Source: Chloroflexi bacterium 54-19 (GTDB taxonomy: Bacteria > Chloroflexota > Chloroflexia > Chloroheliales > Chloroheliaceae). Taken from it: a stretch of 64,000 bases of DNA. The stretch lies in assembly GCA_001898225.1 (NCBI GenBank), contig MKTJ01000036.1:249156-313155 (forward strand), written 5' to 3'. Within the stretch, counting starts at the first letter, position 1. Every line of letters starts with the position of its first letter. A model generated the notes under the pieces. It was not told the DNA's origin. It was given only the letters and a program-made list of their open reading frames with translations, and did not search any database. The position numbers and the translations under genes were made by a program. This document shows, piece after piece, positions 43,705-51,894 of the stretch.

Positions 43705-43762
43705 AATATAAATTTCGGCCTAATTTGTAGGTTTAAGATTACAAATCGAAAGGTAGAATTAG

Positions 43763-45316
43763 GTGCTAGAACAAGAAGTTAGAATTACACCCAAAGGAAT
43801 AGAAAAGGCTTTACAAGAATATACTCCTGAAAAAGCAATTGCACAGTATATATGGAATGGATTTGATGCAAAAGCGAGCCTTATAAGTGTTAATGTTGAA
43901 CTGAACCCCATTAAATTTATTGAGTCAATTTCAGTTACTGATAATGGGTATGGTATACCTAGAGATGATTTAAAAGCTAAATTCAGCCCATTATTTCAAT
44001 CTGAAAAAGAGTTAATTGAAAAGATAAAAAATACTTCAGCTACTCATGGGAAAACAGGAGTTGGAAGACTTACATTTTTCTCCTTCGCAAAAAAAGCGAT
44101 TTGGGAAACCATTTATAAAAAGGGAGAGAAAAAGTTTAAGTACTCTATTGAGATAAATAAAGGAACTTTAAACAGCTATATTCCAACAGAAGAAATCGAA
44201 ACAATTGAGGAGCCTGGAACAAAAGTTACCTTTTCAGGTATTTTTGAACTTAGATCTATATTTCTAAAGGATGTATTAGAACCTTTTATTATTCGTGATT
44301 TTAGTTGGTTTTTAGAGCTAAATAAAGAAAATAACTTCTCATTGTTTTTAAATGGCACGAATTTAGATTACTCAGGATTAGTCGGAGAAAAGGAAATTTT
44401 CACTATTGAACCAGATTTTGACATTAAATATGTCCGCTGGAACGATACCTTAAACGGTGAATATTCAAAATATTATTTTATTGGATCAGATAAAAAAGAG
44501 AAAAGGAAGTTTAATACCACCCTAAATAATAAGGGGGATCATTTTTATCATAGCGTTTATATAAGTAGCTCATTTTTCAATTTTTTTGATTCTTACGACA
44601 TAAAAGTTGTTCCACAACCAGTACAACCCCGACTTTTTGAAGATGAAATAACTAAAAGACTGAAATCCTATGTAAATCTTCGAAATGTATTAGATAAATT
44701 TCTGATTGAGAAAAGGAAACCATTTCTTGAGCAAACAAAGCATATAATTATTGATGAACTTAAGCAAGATGGAGCTTTCCCAAAGTTCACCGATAATAGT
44801 TGGGACCAATTTCGTAAAAAAGAGCTTGAAGTAGTAATCGGTGAACTTTATCAATTTGAGCCGAAAATATTCAATTCTTTAAATGTCGAACAAAAGAAGA
44901 TTCTTACTAGATTGCTCAACTTAGTAATGGATTCTAATGAGAGAGATAACCTCCTAAAAGTTGTTGAAGGTATTTTAAGCCTAGATTTTCAGGAAAAAGA
45001 GAGATTTGCACGTATTTTACAGTTAACAACTATGTCGAATGTATTAGCTACTATCAAATTGATTCAAGATAGATTCCAAGCTTTGAAAGATTTGGAAGAA
45101 CTTGTATTTAATCCAAACCTAAAAGCTACGGAATTAAAACAACTACAAGAAATAGTTGAAAACCACTATTGGCTTTTTGGGGAACAATTTCATTTAGTAG
45201 CTGCTGCTGAACGTAAATTCGAGGAGGTGTTACAACGCTTTAAATATTATTTAACTGGTAATGATTCGAAAAGAAAATTGATCATCCTGATAAACTTAAG
45301 GAAATGGATATATTAA
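43763..45316 (+). CDS. GHKL ATPase part of a frameshifted GHKL-nuclease protein
   Basis: The 517-aa frame begins at a GTG with AAAGG upstream. GHKL (HATPase_c_3/MORC-like) boxes: N-box AIAQYIWNGFDAKA (Gln28, Asn32, Asp35), G1 TDNGYGIP (Asp60), G2 SATHGKTGVGRLTFFSF (95-101) and G3 PGTKVTF (152-158). A long helical region follows, ending ENHYWLFGEQFHLVAAAERKF, the kind of segment that precedes Shedu/DUF4263-like nuclease domains. The frame then runs 12 codons past an A-rich tract and stops, while homologous sequence continues in the -1 frame. Codon use and base composition are far more AT-rich than the neighbours, pointing to transfer. The catalytic Glu of the N-box is Gln here. Confidence 0.8.
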   Translation: MLEQEVRITPKGIEKALQEYTPEKAIAQYIWNGFDAKASLISVNVELNPIKFIESISVTDNGYGIPRDDLKAKFSPLFQSEKELIEKIKNTSATHGKTGVGRLTFFSFAKKAIWETIYKKGEKKFKYSIEINKGTLNSYIPTEEIETIEEPGTKVTFSGIFELRSIFLKDVLEPFIIRDFSWFLELNKENNFSLFLNGTNLDYSGLVGEKEIFTIEPDFDIKYVRWNDTLNGEYSKYYFIGSDKKEKRKFNTTLNNKGDHFYHSVYISSSFFNFFDSYDIKVVPQPVQPRLFEDEITKRLKSYVNLRNVLDKFLIEKRKPFLEQTKHIIIDELKQDGAFPKFTDNSWDQFRKKELEVVIGELYQFEPKIFNSLNVEQKKILTRLLNLVMDSNERDNLLKVVEGILSLDFQEKERFARILQLTTMSNVLATIKLIQDRFQALKDLEELVFNPNLKATELKQLQEIVENHYWLFGEQFHLVAAAERKFEEVLQRFKYYLTGNDSKRKLIILINLRKWIY

Positions 45317-45807
45317 TTGTTCGCCAAACAGTTAATACTAGGGAGACCATAACAAATAACATTGTTGTCGAGCTTAAAAGCCCAACCATTAGGTTGTCTA
45401 AAAAAGAATTTGACCAAGTAATGACTTATATGGATGTAGTTTCGCGACAAGATGAGTTTAATGGAGATGGTTATACTTGGGAGTTTTATTTAGTTGGCAA
45501 CGATTATGATTCGACAGATTATATTAAAGATTTGAAAGAATTTGCTAGTTCTAAAGGTTATGTAGAAAAATCTTTGGTTTTCTCAAAGAGAAATTATAAA
45601 ATTTATGTAAAACTTTGGAGTGAAATATTTAATGAGGCTAGAATAAGGTTACAATTCGTGATGGAAAAGCTTGAGTTAAAAAAAGATTTATTAGAAGTGT
45701 CTGGTAAAACGGCAGATGAAATAAAAGAGAATATGATGAAACAAAATACGGCTATCCAACCACAAGAGATAAACTTGCCAAAAAAAGGAAAAACCCGAAA
45801 CCCTTAA
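45274..45807 (+). pseudogene. PD-(D/E)XK-like nuclease part of the frameshifted gene (-1 frame)
   Basis: This frame continues the upstream protein: read from 45274 it gives KIDHPDKLKEMDILIVRQ, then NIVVELKSP and LSKKEFDQVMTYMDV. The order D (in MDILIV), E-x-K (in VELKSP) and a Gln...Tyr helix is the core of PD-(D/E)XK nucleases. Restoring one A in the tract at 45269-45277 would fuse the two frames into about 681 aa. If translated alone, the first Met is at 45304 (167 aa), overlapping the upstream stop, with AAGG too close to be a good ribosome site. It could be a true pseudogene, a sequencing error, or a site of -1 slippage on AAA codons. Confidence 0.7.
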
Positions 45808-45862
45808 AAGCATTTCATAATTGGAAATGCCAAATTAACTTTATGCAAGATCAAGAAACTAC

Positions 45863-45899
45863 AAAAAAAGCCAGCCCATTACGACTGGCTCTTTTTTTT
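45863..45899. terminator. Bidirectional intrinsic terminator
   Basis: AAAAAGCCAG (ending 45874) pairs with CTGGCT (45885-45890), followed by eight T. It closes the AT-rich gene and the convergent ABC-2 exporter gene. Confidence 0.9.
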
Positions 45900-45915
45900 C
45901 CGTATTTGGTGTTAG

Positions 45916-47112
45916 TTAAGCGGTTTCGGTGAAGCTGAAGAACCGCGCCGCGATAAAGAGGCAGACCGCCCCGTAGATTAAGAGGGCCAGCAGGTTCGGC
46001 ACAATCTGGCTCAAGTCCTGCCCGAAAATCATCAGGTTGTTGAACCCGTTCATCGCCCAACTGTTGATGGTGATTTTGCTGGCCGCCTGCATCCAGTCCG
46101 GCATCAGCCAGAGCGGAAACCACGACCCACCCAGGAGCGCCCCCAGGATACCCACTATCAGGATGACCGGGCGGATGCCGTTCTCGGTCTTAATCAGGCT
46201 GGCAACCAGGATACCCAGTGAGGTAGCCGCGAAACTCAGCAGCACTACCAGCAAAAAGACCCCCACTATGTTGTTACCGTTGATGTGCGCCCCAAAGAAT
46301 AGCGCCGCCACCGCCAGCATAATCGCCACCTGCAAAAAGCTGATGATAAACTGGGCTATCATCTTGCCCAGCAGGAAGGCCCAGCGCGGCACCGGCATCA
46401 CCGCCAACCGCCGCAGCGTTCCCCTGGTCCGCTCGTTTATGACCGTCGTCGCCACGATGTTCAGGCCGAGAATGACGAACATCGTCGCGTAACCGGGCGC
46501 GACCTGGTCGAAACTGTTGAAGTTAGCCCCGCCCGCCGTCTGGATGTCCAGGTCAATCGCCGGTTTGGCGTTTTGCTGGATGGCCTGGGCTTGCTGGGCC
46601 GCTGCCCCCGCGTTGAAAGCCGCGCCCTGTCCGCTCTGCTGGGCCTGCGCCTGGGCTGACTGCACCATCAGGCTGGTCGTGTTGAAGCGGTTGGCGACCG
46701 CCTGGACGAACGAGCGCACCACCTGCCCGCCGCTATCGGTCGAGGTCACCACCGTCAGTTTGGCGGGCTGTCCCGCCGCGAACGCCTGGCTGAACCCCGG
46801 CTCAATCACGATATAACCGCCCCGGTCGCCCTTGGTCTGGACGTGGGCCTTCGCGTCAGCCAGGCTCATTTCTTCGAGGGTCACGCCCGGTATCTGCTGC
46901 AAAGCCGCTTTGAAAGTCTGCGCCCCCGCCCCGGTGTCCTCGGTTATCACCGGGATGCTGATGGCAAAGTTGCCCGAACTGGCCCCGCCAAAGTTTATCT
47001 GGCCCAGCGCCACGATTAAAAGAATCGGCAGCAACAGGTTTATCGCCAGGGGCACCGGGTTCTTGCTGAGTTGCTGCAACTCTCGCCGGACTATCGCCCA
47101 TACTTTACGCAT
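45916..47112 (-). CDS. ABC-2 type transporter permease
   Basis: The 398-aa permease has an N-terminal helix (VPLAINLLLPILLIVALGQI), a large extracellular domain (about 45-185, Gln/Ala-rich near 160-180) and about five C-terminal helices, including YATMFVILGLNIVATTVINERTRGTLRRLAVMPVPRWAFLLGK, which is diagnostic for ABC-2 exporters of the DrrB/YhiH class. It starts 15 nt after the ATPase gene's stop and has AAGGAAGGGGG upstream. Substrates include drugs and glycoconjugates; not predictable here. Confidence 0.93.
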   Translation of the reverse strand: MRKVWAIVRRELQQLSKNPVPLAINLLLPILLIVALGQINFGGASSGNFAISIPVITEDTGAGAQTFKAALQQIPGVTLEEMSLADAKAHVQTKGDRGGYIVIEPGFSQAFAAGQPAKLTVVTSTDSGGQVVRSFVQAVANRFNTTSLMVQSAQAQAQQSGQGAAFNAGAAAQQAQAIQQNAKPAIDLDIQTAGGANFNSFDQVAPGYATMFVILGLNIVATTVINERTRGTLRRLAVMPVPRWAFLLGKMIAQFIISFLQVAIMLAVAALFFGAHINGNNIVGVFLLVVLLSFAATSLGILVASLIKTENGIRPVILIVGILGALLGGSWFPLWLMPDWMQAASKITINSWAMNGFNNLMIFGQDLSQIVPNLLALLIYGAVCLFIAARFFSFTETA

Positions 47113-47127
47113 TATGTACCCCCTTCC

Positions 47128-47946
47128 TTAGTTGTCCCGGAATTCCCGGCCAGTCAGTTGTAAGAAAAGCTCGGACAGGCCGCGCGGTTTGGTGGCTTGT
47201 ACGGGGTGCTCGCTCTTTTCCAGCAGTTCTTCCAGCGTGCCCTGGATTTTCAAAACGCCGTTGTCGATAATGGCGATGCGGTCGCACAGCAGTTCGGCCT
47301 CTTCCATGTACTGGGTCGTGTAGAGGACCGCCTTGCCCTGGGCCTTGATGCCCGCGATGATGTCGTAGATACTCTGGCGCGACTGCGGGTCAACTCCGAC
47401 TGTCGGTTCGTCCATCATCACGAAAAGAGGGTTGTTCAGGAGACCGACCGCCAGGTTCAGGCGGCGTTTCATCCCGCCCGAATATTTTTTAACTAAATCT
47501 TTGCGGCGGTCCCACAGTCCCATACTCTTAAAGAGACTTTCAATTCGTTCCTTGCGGACCGCCGAGGGCATATCGAACATCTCGGCGAAAAAGAGCATGT
47601 TTTCTTCTGCCGTGTTGTCCTCGTAGATAGCCAGTTCCTGCGGCACAACCCCGATGATTTGCTTGATGTTGGTGCTGTGTTTGGCCGCGTCGAAACCGTT
47701 GATAACAACCCGGCCCGACGTCGGTTGGAGATAGGTGGAGAGCATCCCAATCGTGGTGGATTTGCCTGCCCCGTTGGGACCGAGCAGGCCAAAGACTTCG
47801 CCGCCACGCAGTTGCAGGTCTACATGGTCAACTACCGTGCGCTGGCCGTACTTCTTGACCAGACCCGTCGCTTCTATCGAGACCGCGCTGCGCACTGGCG
47901 CAAAACCGGCAGGCGCTACCGTGCCCGCCTGGATACCATCATTCAT
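47128..47946 (-). CDS. ABC transporter ATP-binding protein (ABC-2 exporter)
   Basis: The 272-aa ATPase has Walker A GLLGPNGAGKSTTIGML, Q-loop GVVPQELAIYEDNTAEENM, signature KYSGGMKRRLNLAVGLL, Walker B LFVMMDEPTVGVDPQSRQ and an H-loop-equivalent TTQYMEEAE. It energises the permease encoded just downstream. The first 20 residues (Ala/Gly/Val-rich) are outside the conserved fold. Confidence 0.95.
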   Translation of the reverse strand: MNDGIQAGTVAPAGFAPVRSAVSIEATGLVKKYGQRTVVDHVDLQLRGGEVFGLLGPNGAGKSTTIGMLSTYLQPTSGRVVINGFDAAKHSTNIKQIIGVVPQELAIYEDNTAEENMLFFAEMFDMPSAVRKERIESLFKSMGLWDRRKDLVKKYSGGMKRRLNLAVGLLNNPLFVMMDEPTVGVDPQSRQSIYDIIAGIKAQGKAVLYTTQYMEEAELLCDRIAIIDNGVLKIQGTLEELLEKSEHPVQATKPRGLSELFLQLTGREFRDN

Positions 47947-48102
47947 TTTCCCACATGTCTTTCTTTAAGAGTTTTTCCTTGAAGTTATATTTCCCTCAAG
48001 ATTCAAACAAGCCTACTGCCTTTATCTAAAATTCTAGCAAAGTGGGGGCAGGTTTTATACAGGAATAGGACACGTGGGAAAATTGGAATGTTTCAAATTT
48101 GC

Positions 48103-49017
48103 TTATTGTGCTGGCAAATTCTTCTCCCAGGAGTAGTTCCGGGCGAATTCTTTAAAACCGACCGACCGGTAAAGATGGGTCGGGCCTTCCTCACTACCGC
48201 TGCTGCACAAAATTGCCGTCACGACACCCAACTCTTTCAACCGCCGCAACCCTTCCAGCAAGAGAGCCCTGGTCAGGCCGCGCCGCTGGAAAGCTGCCGC
48301 GCAGCCGACCGGGTCGAACATGGCTATCCGGTTGGCAGAATCGTGCCAGGCCAGGGCAAAGGCCGCCGGTTCATCTCCCGGCCCGACCACCAGCAAATCG
48401 AGTTCGGGCCGGTAGGTCGGCGCGTCCATCACGGTTTGATATTTAGCCGGGGTCAATTGGGAGGCGGTAAAAGCGGCCCGGTGCAGGGCGACCCGCCGAG
48501 CGGCATCGAGCCCGTTTTCGAGGACGCTGCCAAACTTGAATCCTTCCGGCAAAACCGGATTAGGAACTTCCCCTTCCAGGTCGTAAACCCAGTAGAAGAT
48601 AAAGTCGTCGGTCCGAGAATAACCGGACTTTTCCAGGAGAGTGTTGCGGGCGGCGTCGCCGGTATAACTCATGATGCTGATAGAGGAAGGCGACTCCCCG
48701 CCCTTTCCCAACAAATAACTTTCGGAATAAGCCAGCAATTCGGTTTCAAGGGCTTTGTACCGGGGGAGGGCGAACAGGTCGAGCGGTTTCTCGCCTTCGC
48801 CGGGCCAGGCAAAGGCCACCACCTGCCCGGTTTCGTCCAGCCAGAGCCGGGTCGAATTCATCACCGTAGCGGAATCGTCCTCGGTAAAGCGCCACCAGTC
48901 GAGGTCGCCGACCGTGCCGTAATCGGGCGAACCACCCAGGCGGTAATTTTCCATCAAAAACTGGCGAAGCAGGCCGTAATCAGCTTCGCCGGAGTAGGGG
49001 CGAGAGGTTAGAGGCAT
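48103..49017 (-). CDS. GNAT family N-acetyltransferase (tandem fold)
   Basis: The 304-aa protein is twice the usual GNAT length and appears to have two acetyltransferase folds. The C-terminal one holds the acetyl-CoA motif GCAAAFQRRGLTRALLLEGLRRLKELG and ATILCSSGSEEGPTHLYRSVGF. The N-terminal half (RPYSGEADYGLLRQFLMENYRLGG, LWLDETGQVVAFAWPGEG) is more diverged and may be only structural. AGGAGAAAG precedes the ATG. The substrate is unknown. Confidence 0.9.
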   Translation of the reverse strand: MPLTSRPYSGEADYGLLRQFLMENYRLGGSPDYGTVGDLDWWRFTEDDSATVMNSTRLWLDETGQVVAFAWPGEGEKPLDLFALPRYKALETELLAYSESYLLGKGGESPSSISIMSYTGDAARNTLLEKSGYSRTDDFIFYWVYDLEGEVPNPVLPEGFKFGSVLENGLDAARRVALHRAAFTASQLTPAKYQTVMDAPTYRPELDLLVVGPGDEPAAFALAWHDSANRIAMFDPVGCAAAFQRRGLTRALLLEGLRRLKELGVVTAILCSSGSEEGPTHLYRSVGFKEFARNYSWEKNLPAQ

Positions 49018-49078
49018 TAAACTTTCTCCTATACTGCTTTTATAAATAACCGATTTTGAATAAGCAGTCTGAGGATAA

Positions 49079-49122
49079 CCGCAAAGTGAGCCTGCGGGCT
49101 GTTAAGTGGCTCACATTTGCGG
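49079..49122. repeat. Long imperfect hairpin in the GNAT/hydrolase gap
   Basis: CCGCAAAGTGAGCC (49079-49092) pairs with GGCTCACATTTGCGG (49108-49122) with one bulge. It lacks a T-run on the minus strand, so it is a poor terminator for the hydrolase gene; a processing site or repeat is possible. Confidence 0.45.
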
Positions 49123-49150
49123 CGTTTCTAATACCGTTCCCCCTGAAAGA

Positions 49151-49984
49151 TTAGTGCTTTGGCTGGTTCTGGGAAATGTATTCTTCGACCCTGCCCAGCC
49201 ATTCGATGGTCAATGCCCCTAAAAGTGAGGCTTGCTCGACATCCAGCAGGTGCCCGGCCCGGTCGAGGACCGCGAAGGTGGCGCGCGGGTAATTTTTCAA
49301 AATTTCCCAGGCCGGTTTGTAGCCGACCATCGCATCCTGGCGTCCGGTCACGATGAGGGCCGGGGCCGGGACCGGCGCGGGCAGTTTGTCTACCTCGAAG
49401 GAAAAAGGCGTATCGACAATGCGCCCCTGGAAAGTCCAGTCGGCCAGTCCGAAAGCGGGTTGCCCGACCGCCTTGAACCAGTCGATGAGTTCAACACTCT
49501 GGACGACGGCCATGTCGGTCACGAAACCGAGGGAGGGCGGAAGGGCGGCCTGGAAAGCCGCGTCCTCGACCAACACCTGGTGCTGCTCTACGTTAACTCG
49601 CTCTTTAGTCTGTTCGATGGCCGGAATCCAGAGGCACACGCCGTCCAGCCGTTCGCTCATCCGGTAGACCACCCCCTGCGAGAGATAGCCTCCATAAGAG
49701 AGCCCGGCTACCACGAACCTCTGACCGGGCAAGAGGGTATCGATAAAGCCGGTTACAATATCGAGCATCTGGTCCTGGGTGGTCAGCCAGTCCGCGCCGG
49801 GAGTCCGGCCATGACCGGGCAGGTCGGGGTAAATCCGCCGCCAGCCGGGGTGATTCTCAAAGATTTTTTCCCAGGTCGCCATCAACCAGCGATGGTCAAC
49901 CGGGGTGCCGTGCAGCATAACGATGGGGATGCCGGTCCCGTGTTCCTCGTAATAAATTGGGATAGACCCAACCGTTACTTCCAT
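49151..49984 (-). CDS. Alpha/beta hydrolase
   Basis: The 277-aa protein starts at the ATG at 49984, with AAAGGAG upstream (an open extension to 50107 is rejected). Features: IPIVMLHGTPVDHRW (oxyanion HG), YPDLPGHGRTPG, nucleophile elbow VAGLSYGGYLSQG, PALIVTGRQDAMVGYKP (acidic residue) and DRAGHLLDVEQ (catalytic His). A Ser-Asp-His triad is therefore complete. The family includes esterases, lactonases and haloperoxidases; the substrate is unknown. Confidence 0.92.
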   Translation of the reverse strand: MEVTVGSIPIYYEEHGTGIPIVMLHGTPVDHRWLMATWEKIFENHPGWRRIYPDLPGHGRTPGADWLTTQDQMLDIVTGFIDTLLPGQRFVVAGLSYGGYLSQGVVYRMSERLDGVCLWIPAIEQTKERVNVEQHQVLVEDAAFQAALPPSLGFVTDMAVVQSVELIDWFKAVGQPAFGLADWTFQGRIVDTPFSFEVDKLPAPVPAPALIVTGRQDAMVGYKPAWEILKNYPRATFAVLDRAGHLLDVEQASLLGALTIEWLGRVEEYISQNQPKH

Positions 49985-50815
49985 TGGTTTCTCCTTTGTC
50001 TTCTCCTTCGAATTTTTCAAGAAATTCAGGGTAAAATACTGCGGTAAAAGTTGTTGCAACAATTTAATACAGGCCAGGCAAATTCTTTCTACTGAGGATA
50101 GTATCAAAAGTTCGACCGTTTTGGTGCCGGTTGTCGCATTTTTATAACAAAATCCGTTTATTTATAGAAGGTTCATCCTGAATGGACCCTCTATAGTGCG
50201 AGGTAAGGCAGTTGTCGGAAAATACAAAATAGTAAACACAAGTGAAATTTAGCCATCTAATATTCTTTGGTAGATCTTAAGAAAAGACTTCGTCAATTAA
50301 TACAAATAAAGCATTTGTAAATTTTTACTAGAAGACATAGCCACATGGTAAATTATCTGGTAAAATACAAAAGGCGTCAGAGTTGATGCCTTTGTACAAG
50401 TAAGACTTAGAAAATAAAGGAAATAAACAGTTCGACGATGAACAGTGTTAAATCCAGATGCTATGACAACGCTGTCATAGAAGCCAAACGCCGCCCAGGC
50501 CGGGCCGGGAATTTTTATAGTTCGCCAAATACTGCTTATCTCCCGGCAATTTTCGGCAATTTTTCGCACCAAAACCGCTCTTTTAACTTTTTTACAACTC
50601 TGCTCGAACCCGACATGGTGAAATCTGCCACCTTACGCTGGTTCTCTCTTTATATCTGCTCAGACCAGAGGCCCTCACTGGTCTCATTACCATCCCGGTC
50701 GTTGCCCAGAGCAAAATACCGTTCCGGTTTAACGGGTCACGGTCGGATCTTTGCGCCTACTTTGGAAGCGCAACCGGATTTTTATTCTTAATTTTTATTT
50801 TTGGAGGCAATAATA
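49985..50815. other. 831-nt intergenic region before the 2-oxoacid dehydrogenase operon
   Basis: AT-rich with no convincing gene. It contains an imperfect 33-nt inverted repeat (50163-50195, TATAG...CTATA), a hairpin at 50367-50394 around GGCGTC/GATGCC, and a short transposase-like peptide at 50438-50490. The last 130 nt end in the GGAGG that serves the E1alpha gene. Minus frame 50297-50572 and plus frame 50438-50791 have no gene-like composition. Confidence 0.5.
50438..50490 (+). mobile_element. Probable IS3-type transposase remnant
   Basis: The plus frame from 50438 reads MNSVKSRCYDNAVIEAK. This resembles the C-terminal DDE motif of IS3-family transposases, where SMSRKGNCYDNAVAES-like sequence carries the catalytic Glu. 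Only about 17 residues are similar and the surrounding sequence is not, so it would be a deep relic. Chance similarity is possible. Confidence 0.35.
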
Positions 50816-51889
50816 ATGCGTTCGACTAATGAACCTACTGCCAAAGACCGCCGCAATATTCCGCCTAAACCGGAAGTCGCCGCCGACTCCGCGACCCCAC
50901 GCTGGCAAGAACTGGGGTTGAGCAAAAACGATTTGCTCGAAATGTATTATCACCTGGTGCTGGCCCGAACCCTGGACGAGCGCATCTGGCTGCTCAACCG
51001 CCAGGGCAAGACCGCCTTTGTGATTTCTTGCGCCGGCCAGGAGGCGACCCAGGTCGGTTTCGCCAAAGCCCTCCAACCCGGTCATGACGTGGTCTGGCCG
51101 TATTACCGCAGCCTGGCCCTGACATTGGCGATGGGTATGACCCCCACCGAAGTGATGCTGCACCAGTTGTCGAAGGCGGAAGACCCCGCCAGCGGAGGCC
51201 GCCAGATGCCCGCCCATTTCGGCCTGGCTCGCCTGAATCTCGTCAGCGTGTCGAGTCCGGTCGCGACCCAACTGACCCAGGCCACAGGCAGTGGCTACGC
51301 CTCCAAACTCAAAGGTGACGATAAAGTAACTTTCACCTTTGTAGGTGACGGCGGCACCAGCAAGGGCGATTTCCACGAAGCCCTCAACTTTGCCTCCATC
51401 CACAGCCTACCGGTGGTCTTCGTGGTCGAAAATAACGGCTACGCCATCTCGGTGCCAATCACGAAACAGATGCACATTCAAAATATTGCCGACCGCGCCA
51501 CCGCCTACGGTATGCCCGGCATCGTGGTGGACGGCAACGACTTGCTGGAAGTCTACCGGGTCGCCCGCGACGCCACCGAACGGGCCCGGCGCGGCGAAGG
51601 CCCGACCCTGGTCGAAGCCAAGACCTACCGCTACCGCCCCCACTCCTCCAGCGACGACGACCGGACCTACCGCACCAAAGAAGAAGTGGACGAATGGCGG
51701 CACAAAGACCCGATTATTCGCTTCGAACGCTATCTCGAAGAACAAGGCCTGATTGACAAAGATGGCGAACAGGCCGTCCGCAGCCGGGCCAAACAGGCCG
51801 TGGACGAAGCCCAGCGTTACGCCGAGGCCGCCCCGAACCCATCGCCCGAAACCATTATGCGCTATGTCTATGACGAGGAGGGTCAGTAG
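50816..51889 (+). CDS. 2-oxoacid dehydrogenase E1 component, alpha subunit
   Basis: The protein is 357 aa from the ATG at 50816, placed by GGAGG at 50803-50807; an in-frame TTG at 50801 lies before that site. TPP-binding motif FVGDGGTSKGDFHEALNFASIHSLPVVFVVENNGYAIS (GDG to NN) and YRYRPHSSSDDDRTYR with the regulatory-loop Ser residues identify E1alpha of branched-chain (BkdA-type) or pyruvate dehydrogenase. HSSSDD is typical of the branched-chain class. It is followed by E1beta and E2; no E3 gene is in the operon. Confidence 0.93.
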   Translation: MRSTNEPTAKDRRNIPPKPEVAADSATPRWQELGLSKNDLLEMYYHLVLARTLDERIWLLNRQGKTAFVISCAGQEATQVGFAKALQPGHDVVWPYYRSLALTLAMGMTPTEVMLHQLSKAEDPASGGRQMPAHFGLARLNLVSVSSPVATQLTQATGSGYASKLKGDDKVTFTFVGDGGTSKGDFHEALNFASIHSLPVVFVVENNGYAISVPITKQMHIQNIADRATAYGMPGIVVDGNDLLEVYRVARDATERARRGEGPTLVEAKTYRYRPHSSSDDDRTYRTKEEVDEWRHKDPIIRFERYLEEQGLIDKDGEQAVRSRAKQAVDEAQRYAEAAPNPSPETIMRYVYDEEGQ

Positions 51890-51894
51890 GAAAA

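Noticed and set aside
48088..49011. Plus-strand 307-aa frame
   Set aside because: Antisense to the GNAT gene, which has clear acetyltransferase motifs.
49985..50107. N-terminal extension of the alpha/beta hydrolase
   Set aside because: The conserved fold begins after the ATG at 49984, which has AAAGGAG upstream.
50297..50572. Minus-strand 91-aa frame in the gap before the E1alpha gene
   Set aside because: No motif, no ribosome site, and it overlaps the transposase-like scar on the other strand.
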